From NCBI GenBank assembly GCA_002162765.1, contig MAAR01000004.1:1-64000 (forward strand): a stretch of 64,000 nucleotides of DNA, read 5' to 3'. How positions within the stretch are numbered: the first letter of the stretch is position 1; the number at the start of each line of letters is the position of its first letter. The notes below the pieces were generated by a model. That model searched no databases, was not told the DNA's origin, and saw nothing but the letters and a program-made list of their open reading frames with translations. Positions 16,292-24,001 of the stretch are shown in pieces. Source of the DNA: Flavobacteriales bacterium 34_180_T64 (lineage in GTDB: Bacteria; Bacteroidota; Bacteroidia; Flavobacteriales; Flavobacteriaceae). A program made the translations under genes and the position numbers.

Positions 16292-17098
16292 ATGAAAAAG
16301 AAAGTAGTCATTTTTTGTGCAGTACTTACAACACTAAGTCTAACCGCTTTTGGTGTTATAAACTGGAACAGTTCTGAATCTAATACAATAGACACCACGC
16401 TAAGTGCAGAAGTTGTGAGTTATGATCCAGTAATAGAGAAAATTCAAAAACCTGTCTTTACCGATTTCATCTATAGCATTGGACCAAGGTTTGGCGGTAT
16501 TACAAAAGGCGTTATAGAGAATGCTAAATCCATCGATGCCATTTTAAATGAAGATCAACTCCAACGCATAATGTCTCTCAAATCAGTAGAGATCATTATT
16601 ATTAAAGATGAAAAACAATCAGAAATTAGAGTCAAAGGATTTAGCAGAGTCTTCACCGATGCGCAATTAAAACTCTTGCAAACCTTCGATTACTCTACTA
16701 ATTTTTCAATCAGAGCTGAATACGAACATTATAATAAAGAGACTGGCGAATTGGAAAATAGTTATTCGACGCCATACCATACAATTGTGCCAGAATCACA
16801 AGCGAGTTATTCAGAAGGGAAGGAAGCTCTTATGACCTTTCTTAAAGATGAAACTGTAGATGTAACAGCCATTATTGATGCTAAAAAATTGCGACCTGCA
16901 AAACTGTATTTTACAGTAACCAAATCGAGAACTATTGACCACGTGAAAATTGATAACCCATCAGGCTACCCAGAAGTAGATAAAAAAATGATTGAACTTA
17001 TCAGTAAATTACCTGGAACATGGACTCCTGCTGAAAATGCCAATGGCGAAAAAGTAGACCAGGAACTCGTTGTGTCCTTTGGATTAATGGGGTGTTAA
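16292..17098 (+). CDS. Exported protein with TonB-C-terminal-like domain
   Basis: 268 aa. An N-terminal membrane segment or signal (MKKKVVIFCAVLTTLSLTAF) precedes an unrecognised middle region. The C-terminal 70 residues resemble the TonB C-terminal fold, with KSRTIDHVKIDNPSGYPEVD and LPGTWTPAENANGEKVDQEL matching the pattern seen in many Bacteroidota TonB-like proteins. It lacks the Pro-rich linker of true TonB, so energy transduction is doubtful. It stands alone and is followed by a possible terminator. Confidence 0.6.
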   Translation: MKKKVVIFCAVLTTLSLTAFGVINWNSSESNTIDTTLSAEVVSYDPVIEKIQKPVFTDFIYSIGPRFGGITKGVIENAKSIDAILNEDQLQRIMSLKSVEIIIIKDEKQSEIRVKGFSRVFTDAQLKLLQTFDYSTNFSIRAEYEHYNKETGELENSYSTPYHTIVPESQASYSEGKEALMTFLKDETVDVTAIIDAKKLRPAKLYFTVTKSRTIDHVKIDNPSGYPEVDKKMIELISKLPGTWTPAENANGEKVDQELVVSFGLMGC

Positions 17099-17120
17099 AT
17101 ACAGTACTAAACGTTTTTTA

Positions 17121-17155
17121 AAAGACTTCTTTACATTTGTAATGAAGCCTTTTTA
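17121..17155 (+). terminator. Possible intrinsic terminator after 16292-17098
   Basis: Stem AGACTTCTTTAC / GTAATGAAGCCT (10 of 12 paired), loop of 4 bases, then TTTT. It lies 24 bases after the stop codon. Confidence 0.5.
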
Positions 17156-17358
17156 AGTTATTGGAGTCATAGGGTGAAAAAAGTATCTACTAATAATGAG
17201 CGAATTACGATACCAAATTACACGATATAGCATACTTATAATTGTGATTCACTTTAAGATATAGTATCTTCACTCAATCATATTGGTTACTCACTCAGTG
17301 TAACTTTTCTATTTATGCTTCTAATCATAGATTTGATATAATCAAAATATTTAAAATT

Positions 17359-17793
17359 ATGAAAACACAATTATCACACACACAGAACAAAGCCCTTGGT
17401 ACAATAACTTATGTTATTATTCTAGTGATTACTGCATTTGCATTTAATCCTATGTATGGACAATCTCAAAATGCTGCTACAACTCAAACTTTACAAAATG
17501 AGAGGACTATTAAAGGTATCATTAGTAATGAAGATGGCCCTTTAGAAAGTGCAAGTATTATATTAAAAGGCACAAAAACTGGAACTGTTACTAATAACAA
17601 AGGAGAATTCACATTCCCACAAGCACTTAAAACAGGAGACATATTACTTATTAGCTATTTAGGATATGAAACAATTAAAGTAAAAATTAAAGATGATACA
17701 AGCTTTATAAGATTGATGCTATCTGAAGATTTAATTGAATTTGTAGGCGCTTTAAATACAGATAAGCCTTATAAATCTAAACGTTCTAATTAA
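17359..17793 (+). CDS. Carboxypeptidase-regulatory-like domain protein
   Basis: 144 aa. A signal or membrane segment (about residues 15-35) is followed by one CarboxypepD_reg-like beta-sandwich: IKGIISNEDGPLESASIILK, GTVTNNKGEFTF and ISYLGYETIKV. This is the module found at the N-terminus of SusC-like TonB-dependent receptors; here it stands alone. The role is unknown, possibly cell-surface interaction. It lies 21 bases before the transglutaminase-like gene, probably in one transcript. Confidence 0.78.
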   Translation: MKTQLSHTQNKALGTITYVIILVITAFAFNPMYGQSQNAATTQTLQNERTIKGIISNEDGPLESASIILKGTKTGTVTNNKGEFTFPQALKTGDILLISYLGYETIKVKIKDDTSFIRLMLSEDLIEFVGALNTDKPYKSKRSN

Positions 17794-17814
17794 TACTATA
17801 AACGTCTTATTTCG

Positions 17815-18828
17815 ATGAAATCATTGCGATATATAATAATATTCATATTTGCATTCCAATCAAATGCACAAATCTCTGATTTTGATACTATCAATTTTCA
17901 AGAAGCTGATAGAATTGCATTGGAATGCAAAAATGAAACGCTCGACAATCTTCCTCAATTATCTTATAAACTCACTTCTAAATTAACAACAGATGTTGAA
18001 CGTTTCAGAGCCATTTACATGTGGGTTTGTGGAAACATTGCTAATGATTATCGCCTGTTTTCAAAAAACATGCGCAAAAGACAGCACTTTAAAAACGACA
18101 GTCTAAAACTTAAGCAATGGAATAACCAAATAAGAAAAGTCATCTTTAAAAAGCTTTTAAATGAAAATAAAACCCTTTGTACTGGCTACGCATATCTAAT
18201 AAAGGAACTTTCAAATTTAGCCAATATTGAGTGTGAAATTGTTCATGGTTTTGGTCGAACAAGCACTGTAAACATTGAAAACTTCACTACTCCTAATCAC
18301 TCTTGGAATGCCGTTAAACTTGATGGCAAATGGTATCTCTGTGATCCTACTTGGGCAAGTGGCAAACCAAATCCAGCTACCTTTAGATTCGAATTTGATT
18401 ACAACGATGGATTCTTCTTAACAAACCCAAAACTCTTTGCGATTAATCATTATCCTGTTGATAAAAAATGGCTGCTATTAGAAAGTAATAACCCATCATT
18501 TAAAACATTTATTGAAGCACCTATAATTTATGGCAAGGCATATGCTAAGCTCAGCAATCATAATGCGCCAAAAAAAATGCATAATAATATAAAGAAAAAT
18601 GAGAAGGTAGTCTTTAAATTTCAACTTCTTAAACCTGTAGAAAAAGAAGATATCTACCTTTTAATCGACAATGGCAACAGGAGTAAGAAAATATACCCCA
18701 AATCAACTACAATTGAAAACCAATCCTTAATCGTAGAATATGAATTTGAGAAATCAGGTTTTTACGATGTCCATTTTTTAATTGGAGCTGAATTAATTTC
18801 AACTTATACATTCAAAGTGAAAAGCTGA
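17815..18828 (+). CDS. Secreted transglutaminase-like (kyphoscoliosis peptidase-type) protein
   Basis: 337 aa with signal peptide MKSLRYIIIFIFAFQSNAQ. The transglutaminase-core triad is visible: Cys 122 in NKTLCTGYAYL, His 162 in NHSWNAVKL and Asp 177 in LCDPTW, the layout of eukaryotic Ky and bacterial homologues. The C-terminal 120 residues are beta-rich. Such proteins are probable cysteine proteases or amidases acting on peptides outside the cytoplasm. It probably shares a transcript with the preceding small surface-domain gene. Confidence 0.8.
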   Translation: MKSLRYIIIFIFAFQSNAQISDFDTINFQEADRIALECKNETLDNLPQLSYKLTSKLTTDVERFRAIYMWVCGNIANDYRLFSKNMRKRQHFKNDSLKLKQWNNQIRKVIFKKLLNENKTLCTGYAYLIKELSNLANIECEIVHGFGRTSTVNIENFTTPNHSWNAVKLDGKWYLCDPTWASGKPNPATFRFEFDYNDGFFLTNPKLFAINHYPVDKKWLLLESNNPSFKTFIEAPIIYGKAYAKLSNHNAPKKMHNNIKKNEKVVFKFQLLKPVEKEDIYLLIDNGNRSKKIYPKSTTIENQSLIVEYEFEKSGFYDVHFLIGAELISTYTFKVKS

Positions 18829-18975
18829 CGTATTCACTAATTTAGGTGTATACATCCATTAACCTTTTTTATCTACTGCAGATATAAATAACAAGACAAT
18901 AATGAGAAAAATACCCTTGTCTCGCTAACTATATTTTTATAAATTTCTAATTAAACGAGAATTTAGTGAACACGT
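18828..18975. repeat. 148 bp region bounded by imperfect inverted repeats
   Basis: ACGTATTCACTAATTT (18828-18843) and AATTTAGTGAACACGT (18960-18975) are inverted repeats matching at 13 of 16 positions. They sit between the 3' ends of two convergent genes, and the left copy overlaps the stop codon of the first. The interior is AT-rich without an ORF. It could be a miniature mobile element or a distant relative of the cassette repeats. Confidence 0.4.
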
Positions 18976-19041
18976 TTAACCAATTGAACTCGACCTTTTT
19001 TGATTATACTATTCTTCATGATGTAAATAAAGAAAGTAAAA

Positions 19042-20748
19042 TCAGTTTTTTATAAATTTATAAACGAACACTTCTGAGTCTATTTTAAGTTCCATTATAT
19101 ATAATCCTGGACTTAATAATGAAACATCTAAACTGCGTGACGTTAGCTCATAATTCAGCTTTTGTTTACTCCCTAAAACAGAATACACATCGATATCTAA
19201 GTGTGAGTCAGAGTCAATATAAAGCCTATCTTGAACAGGATTTGGATACATATAAATTGTGTCCGCTAAACTATAGTTTTCTATCGACAACGGACTCGAA
19301 CCTTCAACGATGTCTAACACCTGATTTGCATCAACATTATAAATCACATCAACCAATCCGCTCAACCACGACACCTTCACATAATCTACCAAAATGCTTG
19401 CCCCTAAACCAAAGCTTTCTGTTCCTGAATTTTGAGACAAATAGCCTTCGCCACAATGTGTGTATCTATAAAACTGATTCCCATCTATGGCTATTTCAAT
19501 TACAGAACCAATACCATCTGTATTACTCTGAGTTCCTTCTAAATTTACTTTTAACCAGTTATTAGTAGTTACAGTAGTATTCTTCCACAGAAATAAATTT
19601 TCGCCATTATTATTTGTGACAATTAATTCTTCTAGACCATCATTATCTATATCGCCAACAGCACTTGAAAAACTTACTCTATCATCTCCAGGAAAACTTG
19701 AATTACTTAAATCAAAAGTTTCATCATCATTATTGTCATAAAAAGCACCTCTTAAAAAAAAGTTTTCCGAGGCATCAAACATACCACAAACATATAAATC
19801 TAAATCGGTATCATTATCTGCGTCAAAAAAAGAAGCACCCCAACTTACACTATTAAACAGGGTCCCTGAACTAAGTGCCACATCTGTAAAAGTTTCATCT
19901 CCATTATTTTCATATAACACATTGCCATCTGGATTATTAGTTATGTAAATATCAAACCAACCATCATTATTAAAATCACCTACGGTAACAGTCATTGCAT
20001 CTATTCCTACGTCAGTACCAGAACTTGCACTAATATCTGTAAACGTACCATCGCCATTATTTTTATATAATACATTCGGATTGAAGGGCTTGTCATTGGA
20101 TACATATATATCTTGAAGACCATCATTATTAATATCAAGAAAAGCAGCACAAAACGAAGCAACTGCAGACGATTGAATACCAGCGACACTACTGACGTCT
20201 AAAAATGTACCATCGCCATTATTTCTATAAAGCTTATTTCCAACAGTTGTTGTTCTGTTAGAGATAAACACATCTAAAAAACCATCATTATTATAATCGC
20301 CCCAAGACGCTCCATAGGAAAACATGTTATCTGTAGATAAGCCGGAAGTTAACGTTATATCCTGAAAAACGAAACTACCATCATTTTCGAACAATCTATT
20401 TCCATCCGTATCACTGGTTATAAATAAATCTTTATCCCCATCATTATCGTAATCTACCCAATTGATTTGTTTTGTTTGGAAATTCATATCTGGAATATTT
20501 AACATCAGCTCTTGAAAACTTCCGTTTACATTTTTAAAAAAACGAATAGATTGTCCCGTTTCTGTATTCAATGTTATATCATCCCAACCATCTTTATCAA
20601 AATCATAGAAGGTAACACCATTTCCCAAATACGTTACACCACAAGCAGTTCCTAAACCAAGACTTGTAGCCTGATCCTCAAAACTAATTTGAGCATTAAT
20701 TTTAAAAATGAATACCAAATTAACAATAATCAAAAGGAGTTTTTTCAT
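19042..20748 (-). CDS. FG-GAP/VCBS repeat protein with ASPIC/UnbV and T9SS sorting domain
   Basis: 568 aa. Signal peptide MKKLLLIIVNLVFIFKINAQ; then about seven FG-GAP/VCBS blades with the calcium-binding D-x-D-x-D-G pattern (DYDNDGDKDLF, DYNNDGFLDVF, DINNDGLQDIY); an ASPIC/UnbV domain around residues 395-480 (GIGSVIEIAIDGNQ); and a C-terminal type IX secretion sorting domain (YMYPNPVQDRLYI ending FVYKFIKN). It is predicted to be a secreted or surface-bound calcium-stabilised beta-propeller, possibly adhesive. The domain set is common in marine Flavobacteriia. It stands alone, convergent with 17815-18828. Confidence 0.9.
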   Translation of the reverse strand: MKKLLLIIVNLVFIFKINAQISFEDQATSLGLGTACGVTYLGNGVTFYDFDKDGWDDITLNTETGQSIRFFKNVNGSFQELMLNIPDMNFQTKQINWVDYDNDGDKDLFITSDTDGNRLFENDGSFVFQDITLTSGLSTDNMFSYGASWGDYNNDGFLDVFISNRTTTVGNKLYRNNGDGTFLDVSSVAGIQSSAVASFCAAFLDINNDGLQDIYVSNDKPFNPNVLYKNNGDGTFTDISASSGTDVGIDAMTVTVGDFNNDGWFDIYITNNPDGNVLYENNGDETFTDVALSSGTLFNSVSWGASFFDADNDTDLDLYVCGMFDASENFFLRGAFYDNNDDETFDLSNSSFPGDDRVSFSSAVGDIDNDGLEELIVTNNNGENLFLWKNTTVTTNNWLKVNLEGTQSNTDGIGSVIEIAIDGNQFYRYTHCGEGYLSQNSGTESFGLGASILVDYVKVSWLSGLVDVIYNVDANQVLDIVEGSSPLSIENYSLADTIYMYPNPVQDRLYIDSDSHLDIDVYSVLGSKQKLNYELTSRSLDVSLLSPGLYIMELKIDSEVFVYKFIKN

Positions 20749-20828
20749 TGTTATTTGTACTAAAATCTAAATATAATATTTAGATGTGTGAAACATAAAG
20801 ATATAAATAATTAAGTTGATTAAACGCT

Positions 20829-20901
20829 AAAGCCAACAGTCTATAATGTACTTTGCTTCCAATTTTGCTATCTTAGTAAAAACTAACCAACCGTAGCAAT
20901 A
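20829..20901 (+). repeat. Possible relic of the cassette repeat family
   Basis: AAGCCAACAGTCTATAATGT resembles the repeat left edge, and the following TTTTGCTATCTTAG is identical to the internal block of repeat F. No proper right arm is present. It precedes the small membrane-protein gene at 20929 and a broken VOC gene. Confidence 0.4.
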
Positions 20902-20928
20902 ATATGCTATGTGAAATTACTTAAACTC

Positions 20929-21348
20929 ATGAATCCAATAATCAAAAATATTTTAGCCATAGTATTCGGTTGGCTAGGAGGTAGTCTTGTCAATATGGGA
21001 CTCATTCAAACAGGTCATGCATTATTCCCAATTGAAGGTGTAGATATTAATGATATGACTGCTTTAGCTGAGGTCATGCCAACCTTAGATTTTAAATATT
21101 TCATTTTTCCTTTTTTGGCTCACGCTCTAGGAACTTTAGTAGGGGCTGCAATTGCATATTTGATAGCAGCCAATCACAAAATGAAATTCGCTATAGCTAT
21201 TGGTGTTTTATTTCTTTTGGGAGGAATTATGGTTAACTACATGCTTACTGGACCTACATGGTTCACTGTTTTGGACATTGTAATTGCATATATCCCTATG
21301 GCTTATTTAGGTAGCTCAATTGTAAAAAAGATAGGTCCAAAAAAATGA
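20929..21348 (+). CDS. Small integral membrane protein of unknown function
   Basis: 139 aa with four likely transmembrane segments (AIVFGWLGGSLVNMGLI, FIFPFLAHALGTLVGAAIAY, IGVLFLLGGIMVNYML and VLDIVIAYIPMAYLG) and a short basic C-terminus. I recognise no family beyond resemblance to hypothetical flavobacterial membrane proteins. ATG 20929 is chosen over the upstream GTG at 20911, because the first segment follows it directly. Its stop overlaps the ATG of the broken VOC gene by four bases, so the two were once co-transcribed. Confidence 0.6.
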   Translation: MNPIIKNILAIVFGWLGGSLVNMGLIQTGHALFPIEGVDINDMTALAEVMPTLDFKYFIFPFLAHALGTLVGAAIAYLIAANHKMKFAIAIGVLFLLGGIMVNYMLTGPTWFTVLDIVIAYIPMAYLGSSIVKKIGPKK

Positions 21349-21655
21349 AAATCATTGTAGTCTTACTGGCTATATTTCTTTCACCATAGCAAGGACATGC
21401 TCAGAGCGATACATTAGTCAATCCAGAAACTTATTTTTCTGCGCTTATAGTCGAGAACATAGAAAAATCAATTAGTGGTATTCGTAAAATTTAGGATTTG
21501 AGGTATTAAATCGAAAGGAATTTGCAACAGCCGGATTTAAGCAATTCAATTTTCATGGACATATTGTTATTGATGATTTATCTAAAATAAAGAGTGGTCA
21601 TCATAAAAGATCCTGATGGTAACCGCATTCAACCTTTCGAAAAAATAAAAACCCT
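21345..21655 (+). pseudogene. Broken VOC-family gene with signal peptide
   Basis: Occupies most of the 355 bp gap after 21348. ATG 21345 opens a signal peptide (MKIIVVLLAIFLSP) interrupted by TAG at 21387, then QGHAQSDTLVNPETYFSAL. A second in-frame TAG follows, after which a shifted frame reads GFEVLNRKEFATAGFKQF, and a further shift reads IIKDPDGNRIQPFEKI. The GFEVLNR and KDPDGNRIQ pieces are VOC (glyoxalase) hallmarks. Two stops and two shifts show decay. Confidence 0.7.
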
Positions 21656-21703
21656 CGTAATAATTACAAAACCAGGGTTTTTAATTAATCAAACATCAAA
21701 ACA

Positions 21704-22177
21704 CTAAATAAATAGCAGTTGACAGTTCTCTACATCTGCCCTGCTATAAAAATCACCAATGGTTAAAATACCATCTAATTCATCAATAAGATCTTTACGT
21801 TCAAGATGGAACATATCTACTGCAAGTTTACAAGCCCAAAGTTTACATCCCGAATCGGACAGAATTTCTAAAAATTCACCAATTGGAGGCATGTCCAATT
21901 TTTCCATTTCTTTTTTCATCATTTTAGTCGCCAGAGCCTCAACTCCTGGCAAACCTCCTAGCATGGTTGGCATGTGCATTGCAGGGTTCCCCACTGTAGC
22001 TACATGTAAATGGTCTAATTTTTTCTTTTGAATTGCTTCTAATCCGAAAAATGTAAAAAATATTTCAGACTCTATACCTTCCATTCGTGCGCCATTTGCC
22101 ATCACAAAGGCCGCATATGCATTTTCAATTGTTGCTTTAGATAAAATGAAAAGCATTTTTTTAACTTTTGTGCTCAT
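21704..22177 (-). CDS. DsrE/DsrF/DrsH-like family protein
   Basis: 157 aa cytoplasmic protein of the DsrE-like sulfur-carrier fold: KMLFILSKATIENAYAAFVMANGA at the N-terminus and CKLWACKLAVDMF at about residues 115-127, with conserved Cys residues. The family binds persulfide or membrane-associated sulfur intermediates. It is the last gene of a three-gene minus-strand operon with a TusE/DsrC-like protein (20 bases upstream) and a sulfide:quinone oxidoreductase. A role in receiving sulfane sulfur from sulfide oxidation is inferred from that context. Confidence 0.85.
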   Translation of the reverse strand: MSTKVKKMLFILSKATIENAYAAFVMANGARMEGIESEIFFTFFGLEAIQKKKLDHLHVATVGNPAMHMPTMLGGLPGVEALATKMMKKEMEKLDMPPIGEFLEILSDSGCKLWACKLAVDMFHLERKDLIDELDGILTIGDFYSRADVENCQLLFI

Positions 22178-22197
22178 GAGTTCTAATATTTAAATTG

Positions 22198-22506
22198 TTA
22201 AATGCAACTCTTTGGTTTTGGTATTCCTGCAATAAGTGTTGCTTTTTTTAGTGGACCACCTGGAAACAAACTGTAAAACTCCTTAATATCTAAGACGCCA
22301 CTCTTTTTAATTCCTCGAATAGAAAGTGGCTCTTCTTTTTTGAATTTTTCATGAATAAAATCTATGGCTTCCCAATGTCTATCCGTCATATCAATGCTTT
22401 GCTCCTTTGCAAGTTCTTCCCCAATATTCTTATCCCATTGAGAGAAGTTCGTTAAATACCCTTCTTCATTGACCTCTATTTCTCGATTTGCTATTAGTTT
22501 TTTCAT
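22198..22506 (-). CDS. TusE/DsrC family sulfur-relay protein
   Basis: 102 aa. The conserved features are WDKNIGEELAKEQSI, LTDRHW-type helix (MTDRHWEAIDFI), LFPGGPLKKATLIAGIPKP and the penultimate Cys of KSCI, which carries persulfide in this family. The second Cys found in dissimilatory DsrC (ACK in the tail) is replaced by ATL, so only one redox Cys is present, as in TusE/RspA-type members. It lies between the SQR gene (20 bases upstream) and the DsrE-like gene, which suggests transfer of sulfane sulfur produced by SQR. Confidence 0.9.
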   Translation of the reverse strand: MKKLIANREIEVNEEGYLTNFSQWDKNIGEELAKEQSIDMTDRHWEAIDFIHEKFKKEEPLSIRGIKKSGVLDIKEFYSLFPGGPLKKATLIAGIPKPKSCI

Positions 22507-22526
22507 CGTATTATTATTTAGTTTGT

Positions 22527-23771
22527 TTATTTTACTTCTTCGAAATGTTTACCTTTTTCGGACATGGTTGCCGAAACAAATGGAATATGAATTCCTTTAA
22601 TAAGCATATTCCAATAAATCCATCTGAAAGCCATTTTCCCCATATGATTAGTTCTACTTTCTTTTAATAATGATAATGGTCCAACGCCTGGAAAAGGAAA
22701 TGTACCTTCAACGGGTTCATGATTGTAATTAAAATCAATTAATAATGCTTTACCTCCTCCTGTTTCAATAAAACAATTGGCGTGTCCATCAAATTCTTCT
22801 TTTAAAGGCTCGCCATTTATATATCGTAAGATATTCTCAGTTAAGATTTCAGCTTCAAAGTGTGCTACAGACCCAGCTTTTGATGCTGGTAAATTAGTTG
22901 CATCACCAATAGCAAATATATTTTCATGAGCCTTACTTTGCAGGGTAGCCTTATGTGTAGGTATATAATTAAGATCATCTCCCAAACCAGATCGCTCCAT
23001 CAAAGCATCTCCCATATTTGTAGGAACAGTTACCAGTAAATCATATTCAACTTCAGTATCGGCATAATCAATAATTTTATTGTTTTCATAATCAACGCAC
23101 TCGATATTGAAATTGGTAACTTCTTTTATATTTTTTTCTTCTAATAAATAATGAAGTGCTTTTGTAGCTTTAGGCTTAGTAAACGCTCCATCCAATGGTG
23201 TTACGAAGGTAATATCTACTTTATCTCGAATGCCTTTATGCTTAAAAAATGAGTCTGCCAAAAAAGCAAATTCTAAAGGCGCTACAGGACATTTTATTGG
23301 CATTTCAGTAATATGAACTACTAACTTCCCACCTTTCCATTCGCGTAGTTTATTTCTCAACGCTTTAGCTCCCTCGTAGGTATAAAAATCAAAAACACTT
23401 TTATACCATTCTGGTCCGTTCATACCTTCTATTTCATCTGGAGCTGTTTTGGTTCCTGTAGCTACAATTAAAATATCGTAATCTAAAATGGTTCCACTTT
23501 CTAGTTTTACCTGATTCTCATCAGTGACGATCAGATCAATTTTCTCTTGAATATAATTTACGCCTTTAGGTATGAATTTTTCACCATTCTTCTTTACCTG
23601 CTTAGTAGTATAAATATCAAATGGTAAAAACAAAAATCCCGGTTGGTAGTAATGTGTTTTATACTGATCTATAATCGTGATTTTCCAATCGTTCTTTGGA
23701 AGTTTCGAAACTAAATGATTCGCCATCATTGTTCCCGATGTACCTGCTCCTAATATGACTAAATTTTTCAT
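22527..23771 (-). CDS. sqr: Sulfide:quinone oxidoreductase-like FAD protein
   Basis: 414 aa FAD-dependent oxidoreductase. The N-terminal dinucleotide-binding motif is LVILGAGTSGTMMANHL, and a second FAD contact is ENIFAIGDATNLPASKAG near residue 290. Cys 161 in MPIKCPVAPLEF and a Cys in HANCFIETGGG match positions used by SQR for the sulfide/polysulfide reaction. It oxidises sulfide to sulfane sulfur and passes electrons to quinone at the membrane. It is first in the operon with TusE-like and DsrE-like genes. A CRP/FNR-type palindrome and a possible TTG/TATAAT promoter lie upstream. Confidence 0.87.
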   Translation of the reverse strand: MKNLVILGAGTSGTMMANHLVSKLPKNDWKITIIDQYKTHYYQPGFLFLPFDIYTTKQVKKNGEKFIPKGVNYIQEKIDLIVTDENQVKLESGTILDYDILIVATGTKTAPDEIEGMNGPEWYKSVFDFYTYEGAKALRNKLREWKGGKLVVHITEMPIKCPVAPLEFAFLADSFFKHKGIRDKVDITFVTPLDGAFTKPKATKALHYLLEEKNIKEVTNFNIECVDYENNKIIDYADTEVEYDLLVTVPTNMGDALMERSGLGDDLNYIPTHKATLQSKAHENIFAIGDATNLPASKAGSVAHFEAEILTENILRYINGEPLKEEFDGHANCFIETGGGKALLIDFNYNHEPVEGTFPFPGVGPLSLLKESRTNHMGKMAFRWIYWNMLIKGIHIPFVSATMSEKGKHFEEVK

Positions 23772-23845
23772 GACCTAACTAATTTGAAGTAAAATTAAGA
23801 TTATAGCCATTCTTAAAACATGACAAAAATCATAAAAACCCTTTA

Positions 23846-23861
23846 TGTAACCTATGTTACA
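23846..23861 (-). promoter_or_regulatory. CRP/FNR-type palindromic operator upstream of the SQR operon
   Basis: TGTAAC-CTAT-GTTACA is a perfect 6+6 palindrome with a 4 base centre. On the minus strand a TTGTCA (15 bases) TATAAT pair ends at 23800, putting the palindrome centre near -60, a position typical of class I activation. No such regulator gene is in the window. The -10 is not the usual Bacteroidota form. Confidence 0.5.
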
Positions 23862-24001
23862 GAACACTGAACACTGACAATTATCATAGTTATCCTTTGA
23901 AGTTGCTATTAATTTTATACTCATTATTAACCGATAAATATGTGACAGAAACACTCATTTTAAAATAGGATTCTGTGAGATATTTCACTAAAGTTTCAAT
24001 T

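Noticed and set aside
19119-19565. Plus-strand ORF of 148 codons
   Set aside because: It is antisense to the FG-GAP repeat gene; the translated sequence is low-complexity Leu/Ser/Thr and reflects the repeated blades on the other strand.
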